Of a stretch of 8,803 nt of DNA, positions 1-6,131 are shown one piece after another (the stretch's first letter is position 1; every line of letters begins with the position of its first letter). The translations under genes were made by a program, and so were the position numbers. Origin of the DNA: an uncultured Lachnospiraceae bacterium (lineage in GTDB: Bacteria; Bacillota; Clostridia; Lachnospirales; Lachnospiraceae); the NCBI GenBank assembly GCA_902803625.1, contig CADCQV010000315.1, positions 1-8,803 of the forward strand, given 5' to 3'. Below the pieces are notes generated by a model, which did not search any database, had not been told where the DNA came from, and worked only from the letters and a program-made list of their open reading frames with translations.

Positions 1-279
1 AAGATGGAATATGACAATAAGGGCCGTATCCGCAATAACTCCTATTCGGACTATCTGATGCCTACCACAAAGGATGTGCCGAATCTTAAATGTATGCTCC
101 ACGTTGAGAAATATCCGGAGGGACCTTATGGTGCCAAGGGCGCCGGAGAGCTTCCCCTTGTGGGCGCAACCAGCGCATATCTGGAAGCGGTTGAGCAGGC
201 GCTTGGAGGCGTGAAGCTAAATCACGCACCATTTACAGCTGAAGACACGCTCGCCGTTATCGAAAAGGAGGGAGTTTGA
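1..279 (+). CDS. Molybdenum-cofactor subunit of a xanthine dehydrogenase-type hydroxylase (C-terminal fragment)
   Basis: This is the last 92 codons of a large molybdopterin-binding subunit; the reading frame is open to base 1, so the gene starts outside the window and the ATG at 4 is internal. The family hydroxylates purines or other N-heterocycles at a Mo(=S) centre in the cytoplasm. The visible diagnostic motif is GAKGAGELPLVG, with the Glu codon at 148-150 matching the catalytic glutamate of the xanthine dehydrogenase family (GxKGxGE). The preceding stretch YSDYLMPTTKDVP also matches the usual C-terminal segment. The stop is one base before the 2Fe-2S subunit gene, so it belongs to the same operon. 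The substrate cannot be decided from the fragment: xanthine, hypoxanthine and nicotinate-type enzymes share this motif. Confidence 0.93.
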   Translation, partial: KMEYDNKGRIRNNSYSDYLMPTTKDVPNLKCMLHVEKYPEGPYGAKGAGELPLVGATSAYLEAVEQALGGVKLNHAPFTAEDTLAVIEKEGV

Positions 280-280
280 A

Positions 281-754
281 ATGGCTGATATCAGATTTGT
301 TCTTAACGGAAAAGAAGAGACCTATACCGGAAGCCTTTCGGACAGGCTGCTGGATGTACTTCGTGACGTATACCGCTGCACATCCGTGAAATGCGGCTGT
401 AAGGAGGGTGAATGCGGTGCCTGCTCAGTACTTATAGACGGGACACTTTATAATTCCTGCTGTGTCGCCATGGGGGCGGTAGAGGGCTCCAGTATAGTTA
501 CTATGGAAAGCTTCAGGGAGACAAAGCGCTTCGAAGCATTGGAAAAGGCCTTCGGAGAGCTTTCGGCGGTTCAGTGCGGCTTCTGCATACCCGGAATGGT
601 GCTTGCCGCGGAGGCGCTCCTTTCAAAGAATCCCCATCCAACAGAGGATGAGATCCGGGACGGTCTTTCCGGGAATCTCTGCAGGTGTACGGGATATAAT
701 GCGATCGTAAATGCAGTAAATAATGCGGCAAAGGAGGGCAACGGATTATGGTAA
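281..754 (+). CDS. 2Fe-2S iron-sulfur subunit of xanthine dehydrogenase-type hydroxylase
   Basis: This small 157-residue electron-transfer subunit carries electrons from the Mo centre to the FAD subunit. The N-terminal plant-ferredoxin-like domain (about residues 1-75) has cluster ligands C40, C45, C48 and C60 in the pattern GCKEGECGAC...C. The C-terminal helical domain (about 80-150) has the second cluster in CGFC (C99, C102) and CRCTGY (C134, C136). All eight expected cysteines are present and the length is normal for CoxS/XdhC-type subunits. An AAAAGGAG ribosome binding site at 263-270 supports the ATG at 281. The gene follows the Mo subunit by 1 nt and overlaps the FAD subunit by 7 nt, indicating translational coupling. 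Gene names for this subunit vary between species, so none is assigned. Confidence 0.95.
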   Translation: MADIRFVLNGKEETYTGSLSDRLLDVLRDVYRCTSVKCGCKEGECGACSVLIDGTLYNSCCVAMGAVEGSSIVTMESFRETKRFEALEKAFGELSAVQCGFCIPGMVLAAEALLSKNPHPTEDEIRDGLSGNLCRCTGYNAIVNAVNNAAKEGNGLW

Positions 755-1566
755 ACGGATATATTGCTAGATCCCTTACGGAGGCGCTTAAGATCCGCGC
801 AGAGAAAGATGTTGTGCCCTATGCCGGCGGTACGGATCTGATGGTTGAAAACCGTAAGGATGTGGAATACCTCTTTATAAACAAGGTTCCCGAGCTTAAG
901 AAGATCAGCGTGGATGATGAGTATGTCCGCATAGGTGCGGGAGTCACATTTACGGAGGCTCTGGAAAATAATGACGTACCAAAGCTTATGAAGGAAGCCG
1001 TGTCACGTATAGCAGCACCCGCCATCCGTAATGCGGGAACCTTCGGAGGAAACTTAGGGAACGGCTCCGCAAAGGCGGATTCGGTGCTTATCGAGTTTGT
1101 TACCGATTCAAAGCTCTGCCTTGCATCTGAAAAGGGCGAGCGGATCGTGGACGTTGATAAGTTCTATCTCGGAAGAAAGAAGCTGGATCTCAAAAGTGAC
1201 GAGCTGATAAAGGAAATTCTTATCCCGAAGAAGGGGATAGATAACTATAGCTACGAAAAGGTGGGAGGGCGGAATGCCTTGGCGATATCAAGGATCTCCT
1301 TTGCGGGAGTCTTCGGGACGGAGAACGGAAGGATAGTGAAGGCCGCTGCAGCATTCGGTGCTGTTTCGGATACGGTGCTCCGTTTTAAGGATATTGAGGA
1401 GAAGCTTATCGGCAAGACCATAGATGAAGCGAAGGCATATAAGGATGAGTACTTAAAGGCCTATGCTGAGCGGATGGTGCTTACCAGGGGCCGTGTAAGC
1501 GCAGAATACCGTAAGAGTGTCTGCATGAATCTCCTTAAGGAGTTTCTTACAAAGAACGGGATCTGA
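748..1566 (+). CDS. FAD-binding subunit of xanthine dehydrogenase-type hydroxylase
   Basis: This 272-residue flavoprotein subunit (CoxM/XdhB type) takes electrons from the 2Fe-2S clusters and passes them to NAD+ or another acceptor. The FAD-binding signatures are visible: PYAGGTDLMV at residues 24-33, and AAPAIRNAGTFGGNLGN at 89-105, which holds the conserved IRNxGTxGGNL loop. The KVGGRNALAISRIS segment starts the C-terminal CO-dehydrogenase-flavoprotein domain. The length is slightly short but usual for clostridial members. The start at 748 is supported by AAGGAGGG at 731-738 and overlaps the end of the 2Fe-2S gene by 7 nt. It is the only FAD module in the window, which matters because the second hydroxylase (1755-4316) has none. 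Confidence 0.94.
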   Translation: MVNGYIARSLTEALKIRAEKDVVPYAGGTDLMVENRKDVEYLFINKVPELKKISVDDEYVRIGAGVTFTEALENNDVPKLMKEAVSRIAAPAIRNAGTFGGNLGNGSAKADSVLIEFVTDSKLCLASEKGERIVDVDKFYLGRKKLDLKSDELIKEILIPKKGIDNYSYEKVGGRNALAISRISFAGVFGTENGRIVKAAAAFGAVSDTVLRFKDIEEKLIGKTIDEAKAYKDEYLKAYAERMVLTRGRVSAEYRKSVCMNLLKEFLTKNGI

Positions 1567-1571
1567 GATGC

Positions 1572-1673
1572 ATTGCGGGGCACTGCCCCGGTGTCATCCT
1601 GAGCGTTAGCGAAGGATCTTTTGCGGAGCACTGCCGCGCAGCACCGTTTTTCGGGCACGTATTGCCCCGCAAT
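1572..1673. repeat. Repeat-rich 102-bp intergenic element with terminal inverted repeats
   Basis: This non-coding block begins just after the FAD subunit stop. Its ends are perfect 11-bp inverted repeats, ATTGCGGGGCA (1572-1582) and TGCCCCGCAAT (1663-1673). Inside, TGCGGGGCACTGCC (1574-1587) recurs with one mismatch at 1622-1635, bracketing the dispersed core repeat at 1592-1622. The left end can also fold into a short CGGGG/CCCCG hairpin. No coding potential is convincing on either strand. The layout resembles a small non-autonomous repeat or a nested palindromic extragenic element, but no transposase is present and mobility is only inferred. Confidence 0.5.
1592..1622. repeat. Dispersed extragenic repeat, copy 1
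   Basis: This 31-bp sequence starts TGTCATCCTGAGCG and ends GCGAAGGATCTTTT. It matches the copy at 4463-4493 at 30 of 31 positions; the only difference is T at 1607 versus A at 4478. The arms ATCCT and AGGAT form an imperfect stem around the centre. From general knowledge, CATYCTGAGCG...GCGAAGRATCT repeats are widespread between genes in many bacterial genomes, and on the reverse strand they yield spurious peptides such as SFANAQDD, which is seen here. Confidence 0.8.
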
Positions 1674-1685
1674 AGTAGTGAAAAA

Positions 1686-1722
1686 GTATCTATTCAGAAT
1701 CCGAAGGGTTCTGAATAGATGC
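1686..1722. promoter_or_regulatory. Strong hairpin in the leader of the fused hydroxylase gene
   Basis: ATCTATTCAGAA (1688-1699) is perfectly complementary to TTCTGAATAGAT (1709-1720). The stem extends with wobble and GC pairs to about 17 bp (1686-1702 with 1706-1722), closed by a GAA triloop. It lies 32 nt before the ATG at 1755. On the plus strand no U-run follows, so it is not a standard terminator there. On the minus strand it is followed by a CTTTTT stretch (complement of 1681-1686), so a minus-strand or bidirectional terminator is conceivable. It could alternatively act as a 5' mRNA stabiliser, a processing site or an attenuator. The structure is certain; the role is not. Confidence 0.6.
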
Positions 1723-1754
1723 GTGAAAAACAGCTTTAATAGAGGAGATAATTA

Positions 1755-4316
1755 ATGTATAAAGTAAATATTAACGGCAAAGACTATGAGTCGGCACATG
1801 ATAAAAAGCTCCTCCGTTTTCTTCGTGACGATCTCCGGCTCACGGCGGCAAAGGACGGCTGCAGTGAGGGAGTATGCGGAACCTGCACGGTACTGGTGGA
1901 CGGGAAGAAGACGAAGGCCTGTGTCATTCCCTTAAGTAAGCTTGAGGGAAAGAAGGTGCTTACCGTGGAAGGCATCGACCCGGAAGAGATGAAGGTCTAT
2001 GAACACTGCTTCGCTGAAGCAGGAGCGGTACAGTGCGGTTTCTGTATTCCCGGAATGATCATTTCCGCAAAGAGCCTTCTTGACGAAAACCTGAACCCTA
2101 CACGTAAGGATGTAAAGGCGGCCATTAAGGGAAATCTCTGCCGCTGTACGGGCTACAAAAAGATAGAGGATGCCATACTCATGGCAGCTTTATTCTTCCG
2201 TGAGAAGAGGGAGATCCCGGAGCCTCCGGAGAAGCTCCATATGAATGAGCATGCAAAGCGCATAGATGCAGCTGAAAAGGTCAACGGAAGCGGCTTATAT
2301 GCCGATGACCTCTATTTCGACGGGATGCTCTATGTGAAGCCTGTTTTTTCAAAGTATCCCAGGGCACGTATAGACCGGGTGGATGTTACGAAAGCAATGG
2401 AGCATCCTGACTGCGTGGAGGTACTTACAAAGGATGATGTGCCCTGTAATAAGATCGGTCATATAAAGCAGGACTGGGACGTTATGATGGGTGTCGGGGA
2501 CATAACCCGCTATATGGGAAATGTGATCGCCCTTATCGCCACAGATAAAAAGGACAAGATGGATGAGATCGCCTCTCTTGTTGAGGTGGATTATACGCCG
2601 TTAAAGCCCATTACAAGTCCATACGAGGCACTTCCGGGTGATGCCCCTCTGATCCACCCGGACGGCAACATTATGAGCCGTGCAAATCTTGTACGTGGAA
2701 ATGCGGACGAAGCAATAAAGAACTCGAAGTATGTTGTGACCAGGAAGTACAAGACCTCATGGCAGGAGCATGGCTTTATGGAGCCGGAGTGCTGTGTAGC
2801 CATGCCCGAGGGGGATGACGGGCTTCTGATCTATACCACCAGCCAGTCAATCTATGATGTGCAGAGGGAGTGCTCCACAATGCTCAAGATACCGGCTGAG
2901 AAGGTGCACTGTCACGCTCCCCTTGTGGGAGGAGGCTTCGGCGGCAAGGAGGATATGTCCGTCCAGCAGTACGCAGCCCTTATGGCATACATCACGAAGA
3001 AACCGGTAAAGATCAGGTACACCCGTCAGGAGTCCCTTGCCTATCACGTAAAGCGACATCCTATGGAGATGGAATTTACCACAGCCTGTGATGAGAACGG
3101 AATACTTACCGGAATGAAGGGGATCATCATCGCGGATACCGGAGCCTATGCGTCTCTTGGAGGCCCTGTGCTCCACCGTGCCTGCACTCATGCGGCAGGT
3201 CCCTATAACTACCAGAATATCGACATCTTCGGCATGTCGGTTTACACGAATAATGTGCCCTCCGGTGCATTCAGAGGCTTCGGTGTTACCCAGAGCTGCT
3301 TTGCCACGGAAATGAACATAAATCTTCTTGCGGAAATGGTGGGGATAGATCCTTTCGAATTCCGGAGAAGGAATGTGATAAAGCCCGGAGATATCCTTCC
3401 AAACGGGCAGAGCGCGGATCCCAATACGAATATGGCAGCCTGTCTCGATGCTGTGAAGGACGTTTACTACGGAAATAAGTATGCAGGCATTGCCTGCGGC
3501 TTCAAGAACTCCGGAACCGGAATGGGAAAGAAGGATATAGGCCGTGTACTCTTAAGCGTGGAGGATGGAAAGATCCATATCCGTACCTCCGCATCCTGTA
3601 TGGGACAGGGCATAGGCCAGATGGTGCTTACGGAGATCTGTCATGTGACGGAGCTCTCTCCCGGACTCTTTGTTTTCGAGGCCGCGGATACAGTACGTAC
3701 CCCGGACGCCGGGACCTCCACCGCTTCGCGCCAGACGGTTATGACCGGAGAGGCAGCGAGAAGAGTGGGCGAGAAGCTGAAGGCTGCTCTTGAGGGAAAG
3801 ACACTTAAGGAGCTTGAAGGGAAGGAATTCTTCGCTGAATTTTCGGCCATTACAGACCCTCTGGGAGCCATAAAGGAAAATCCTGTAAGCCACATCTCCT
3901 ATTCATACGGAGCCCAGGTCATTGTCCTTGATGATGATGGAAAGATCACAAAGGCTGTGTCTGCCTTCGATGTGGGCACTCCTGTGAATATCCAGTCCGT
4001 TGAGGGACAGATAGAAGGCGGAATGGTAATGGGTATAGGCTACGGTGTAACGGAAAAGGTAGAGATCGAAGAGGGCGAAATGAAGAGTAAATTCGGAACC
4101 ATAGGAATAATGCGTTCCGATGCCGCACCGGAGCTTGATGTCATACTCTGCGAGCCGAAGGAGGAGGATAAGCTTCCTTACTCACTTGGAGCAAAGGGCT
4201 GCGGGGAACTGTGCATGATCCCCACCGCTCCTGCCTGTGCGGGTGCGTATTATAAGTATGACGGAAAGTTCCGTCAGAGCCTGCCCTTAGAGGATACACC
4301 CTACAGAAAGGGCTGA
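1755..4316 (+). CDS. Fused 2Fe-2S/molybdopterin hydroxylase, probable selenium-dependent xanthine dehydrogenase family
   Basis: This 853-residue cytoplasmic molybdenum hydroxylase combines the iron-sulfur and catalytic subunits in one chain. Residues 1-75 are a 2Fe-2S ferredoxin domain (C36, C41, C44, C56). Residues 80-150 are the second 2Fe-2S domain (C94, C97, C129, C131). Residues 170-280 are the hammerhead domain and 285-853 the Mo-pterin domains. Key motifs are GGGFGGK at 392-398, GAFRGFG at 504-510 (R507 in the substrate-orienting Arg position), MGQGIGQ, TASRQTVMTGEA, VEGQIEGG, and GAKGCGE with catalytic Glu E818. There is no FAD domain. An AGAGGAG site at 1741-1747 fixes the start. The architecture and length resemble clostridial and enterococcal proteins annotated as selenium-dependent xanthine dehydrogenase; that label and the purine substrate are family-level inference. 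The gene lies 188 nt after an FAD-subunit gene that could supply the missing flavin module. Confidence 0.92.
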   Translation: MYKVNINGKDYESAHDKKLLRFLRDDLRLTAAKDGCSEGVCGTCTVLVDGKKTKACVIPLSKLEGKKVLTVEGIDPEEMKVYEHCFAEAGAVQCGFCIPGMIISAKSLLDENLNPTRKDVKAAIKGNLCRCTGYKKIEDAILMAALFFREKREIPEPPEKLHMNEHAKRIDAAEKVNGSGLYADDLYFDGMLYVKPVFSKYPRARIDRVDVTKAMEHPDCVEVLTKDDVPCNKIGHIKQDWDVMMGVGDITRYMGNVIALIATDKKDKMDEIASLVEVDYTPLKPITSPYEALPGDAPLIHPDGNIMSRANLVRGNADEAIKNSKYVVTRKYKTSWQEHGFMEPECCVAMPEGDDGLLIYTTSQSIYDVQRECSTMLKIPAEKVHCHAPLVGGGFGGKEDMSVQQYAALMAYITKKPVKIRYTRQESLAYHVKRHPMEMEFTTACDENGILTGMKGIIIADTGAYASLGGPVLHRACTHAAGPYNYQNIDIFGMSVYTNNVPSGAFRGFGVTQSCFATEMNINLLAEMVGIDPFEFRRRNVIKPGDILPNGQSADPNTNMAACLDAVKDVYYGNKYAGIACGFKNSGTGMGKKDIGRVLLSVEDGKIHIRTSASCMGQGIGQMVLTEICHVTELSPGLFVFEAADTVRTPDAGTSTASRQTVMTGEAARRVGEKLKAALEGKTLKELEGKEFFAEFSAITDPLGAIKENPVSHISYSYGAQVIVLDDDGKITKAVSAFDVGTPVNIQSVEGQIEGGMVMGIGYGVTEKVEIEEGEMKSKFGTIGIMRSDAAPELDVILCEPKEEDKLPYSLGAKGCGELCMIPTAPACAGAYYKYDGKFRQSLPLEDTPYRKG

Positions 4317-4378
4317 GTGCTTATGTGTTTGCGTATTGCAAGCGAACCTTGACATCCTGGGGGAAATAACCGAAAGTA

Positions 4379-4430
4379 TGTCCGTAGATGGTGAGGCCGC
4401 CCTTATGCCGGCCGGAATCGTCTACGGACA
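4379..4430. promoter_or_regulatory. Long stem-loop region upstream of the arabinofuranosidase gene
   Basis: TGTCCGTAGA (4379-4388) is perfectly complementary to TCTACGGACA (4421-4430). The stem continues inward with wobble pairs to about 4392/4417, and an inner stem GGCCG/CGGCC (4395-4399 with 4409-4413) encloses a 9-nt loop. No U-run follows, so it is a poor intrinsic terminator. The 10-bp palindrome TGTATATACA (4434-4443) follows immediately and could be an operator. The block sits 80-130 nt before the GH51 start, where control of that gene or RNA processing after the hydroxylase gene would be expected. The role is inferred. Confidence 0.5.
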
Positions 4431-4462
4431 ATCTGTATATACAAAGAACAGCCCGAAGGATA

Positions 4463-4493
4463 TGTCATCCTGAGCGTAAGCGAAGGATCTTTT
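4463..4493. repeat. Dispersed extragenic repeat, copy 2
   Basis: This second copy of the 31-bp repeat at 1592-1622 is in the same orientation with one mismatch. Unlike copy 1 it has no flanking GC-rich inverted repeats. It ends 19 nt before the ATG at 4513 and only 7 nt before the AGGAGG site, so it is probably transcribed as part of the GH51 leader. Its ATCCT arm (4467-4471) could in principle pair either with its own AGGAT arm (4484-4488) or with AGGAT inside the ribosome binding site (4504-4508), but that is only five base pairs. Confidence 0.8.
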
Positions 4494-4512
4494 CATAATT
4501 AGGAGGATCAGC

Positions 4513-6027
4513 ATGAAAAAAGCCGGGATCATTTTGGATAAGGATTTTATCATAGGAGAGATAGATGAAAGGATATATAGCTCCTTCATAGAGCACCTTG
4601 GACGGGCCGTATACGGTGGGATTTATGAGCCGGGTCATCCGGAGGCAGATGAAAACGGCTTCAGAAAGGACGTTATAAAGCTTGTATCGGAGCTTGGTGT
4701 CCCTATGGTACGTTATCCGGGCGGCAATTTTGTATCGGGCTTTAACTGGGAGGACAGCGTGGGACCAAAGGAGAAGCGTCCGAAGAGACTGGATCTTGCC
4801 TGGTTTACAACGGAGACCAATGAGGTCGGTCTCCATGAATTCGCTGACTGGGCAAAGAAGGCAGACAGCGATATCATGTATGCGATAAACCTGGGATGCC
4901 GGGGACCGGAGGAGGCAAGGAATATAGTAGAGTATGCAAACCACCCTTCCGGCAGCAAGTTTTCGGATATGCGTATATTAAACGGGAGAAAGGAACCCTT
5001 CGGGATAAAGCTCTGGTGCCTGGGAAATGAAATGGACGGTCCCTGGCAGATGGGACAGAAAACCGCGAAAGAATACGGAAGGGTCGCAAATGAAGCCGCG
5101 AAGATGATGAAGTGGGTGGATCCCACCATAGAGCTTGTTGCCTGTGGCTCTTCGTCTTCAGAAATGCCCACCTTCGGAAGCTGGGAGTATACAATGCTTG
5201 ACGAGTGTTACGAGAACGTGGACTATGTATCTCTCCACAGGTATTATGAGAACCCCACCGGTGATACACCGGGCTTCCTTGCCCGCACCATGGATATGGA
5301 CGATTTTATAAGGAGCGTGGTTTCGATCTGTGATGCGGTGAAGGGTAAGAAGCACAGTAAGCATGTGGTGAATCTCTCATTTGATGAATGGAACGTATGG
5401 TATCATTCAAAGGAACAGGATCAGGAGATCTGGAAGCAGGATAAATGGAACAGAGCTCTTCCTCTCCTGGAGGATGTATATAATTTCGAGGATGCACTGC
5501 TTGTCGGCTTAATGCTGATAACCCTTTTAAGGAATGCCGACAGGGTAAAGGTTGCCTGCCTTGCACAGCTCGTTAATGTCATTGCCCCGATAATGACAAG
5601 GAATAACGGAGGCGCCTGGGCTCAGACAATCTACTATCCCTTTATGCATGCTTCGAGATTCGGACGGGGAACCGCACTTAAGACTTTGGTCGACAGCCCC
5701 GTTTATTCATGCAGCGATTATGATGATGTGCCCTATATTGACGCAGTGGCTACCATGGATCAGGATGGAAGCGTAACAATATTTATGGTGAACCGGGATA
5801 TGAGTGAGGAATACGAGGTTCAGGTGGATCTTCGTTCTTTCGGGACTCTTTCAGGCGCTTCACATATCATAATGCATAATGATAATGTGAAGGCCGTGAA
5901 TACCGAGGAATCGCCATTCAATGTGGTGCCCTTCGAGACAGCGCCGCCAAAGGTTTCCGATGGAAAAGCAGTGATAAAGACCGGACCCTTAAGCTGGAAT
6001 GTGCTAAGGTTCAGTGCCGGGGAATAA
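4513..6027 (+). CDS. Intracellular alpha-L-arabinofuranosidase, GH51
   Basis: This 504-residue enzyme removes terminal alpha-L-arabinofuranosyl residues from arabinoxylan or arabinan oligosaccharides by a retaining mechanism. No signal peptide is present, so it acts in the cytoplasm on imported oligosaccharides. The GH51 barrel motifs are clear: RYPGGNFVSGFNWEDSVGP near the N-terminus, the acid/base Glu E173 in LWCLGNEMDGPW, and the nucleophile E292 in FDEWNVWYH. These are offset by only two from E175/E294 of the 502-residue Geobacillus enzyme. The C-terminal part (about 380-500) is the beta-sandwich typical of the family. AGGAGG at 4501-4506 supports the start. The gene appears to stand alone between structured spacers, with no transporter or other glycosidase beside it in the window. 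The family is certain; exact substrate preference is not. Confidence 0.96.
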   Translation: MKKAGIILDKDFIIGEIDERIYSSFIEHLGRAVYGGIYEPGHPEADENGFRKDVIKLVSELGVPMVRYPGGNFVSGFNWEDSVGPKEKRPKRLDLAWFTTETNEVGLHEFADWAKKADSDIMYAINLGCRGPEEARNIVEYANHPSGSKFSDMRILNGRKEPFGIKLWCLGNEMDGPWQMGQKTAKEYGRVANEAAKMMKWVDPTIELVACGSSSSEMPTFGSWEYTMLDECYENVDYVSLHRYYENPTGDTPGFLARTMDMDDFIRSVVSICDAVKGKKHSKHVVNLSFDEWNVWYHSKEQDQEIWKQDKWNRALPLLEDVYNFEDALLVGLMLITLLRNADRVKVACLAQLVNVIAPIMTRNNGGAWAQTIYYPFMHASRFGRGTALKTLVDSPVYSCSDYDDVPYIDAVATMDQDGSVTIFMVNRDMSEEYEVQVDLRSFGTLSGASHIIMHNDNVKAVNTEESPFNVVPFETAPPKVSDGKAVIKTGPLSWNVLRFSAGE

Positions 6028-6041
6028 GATGCTGCCGGCAT

Positions 6042-6070
6042 TTGGAATTTTACCTAAGACCGATTATAAT
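6042..6070 (+). promoter_or_regulatory. Sigma-A-type promoter for the STAS-kinase/channel operon
   Basis: A perfect -10 box TATAAT (6065-6070) is preceded by TTGGAA (6042-6047, four of six matches to TTGACA) at the optimal 17-nt spacing. The predicted start of transcription is near 6077, giving a leader of about 55 nt before the ATG at 6132. It lies in the 104-nt gap after the GH51 stop, which has no clear terminator, so read-through from GH51 may add to expression. Confidence 0.7.
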
Positions 6071-6131
6071 AGATGACATGAAAATGATCAGGGAAAACAC
6101 GGTTTAGGGAAAGGAACGGGTTCGACGGAAT

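Noticed and set aside
281..1566. Carbon monoxide dehydrogenase (coxSM) assignment
   Set aside because: These subunits share folds with CoxS and CoxM, but the CoxL-specific active-site loop would lie in the Mo subunit outside the window; the clostridial context and the second hydroxylase favour purine or N-heterocycle oxidation.
1461..1658. Minus-strand open frame containing the peptide SFANAQDD
   Set aside because: It overlaps the FAD subunit gene and the intergenic repeat; the peptide is a known spurious translation of this dispersed repeat and there is no ribosome binding site.
2847..3191. Minus-strand open frame of 114 codons inside the fused hydroxylase gene
   Set aside because: It is a shadow of the Mo-pterin domain coding sequence, with low-complexity composition and no family resemblance.
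4349..4380. TTGACA at 4349-4354 as the -35 box of a GH51 promoter
   Set aside because: The -35 is perfect but no acceptable -10 box lies 16-19 nt downstream; the region there reads CGAAAGTATG.
4465..4944. Minus-strand open frame of 159 codons opposite the GH51 gene
   Set aside because: It lies antisense to conserved GH51 catalytic-domain sequence, has no recognisable domain and no plausible start context.
6033..6043. TGCCGGCA followed by TTT as a terminator after GH51
   Set aside because: The palindrome has no loop, the possible stem is about three pairs and the T-run is only three bases.
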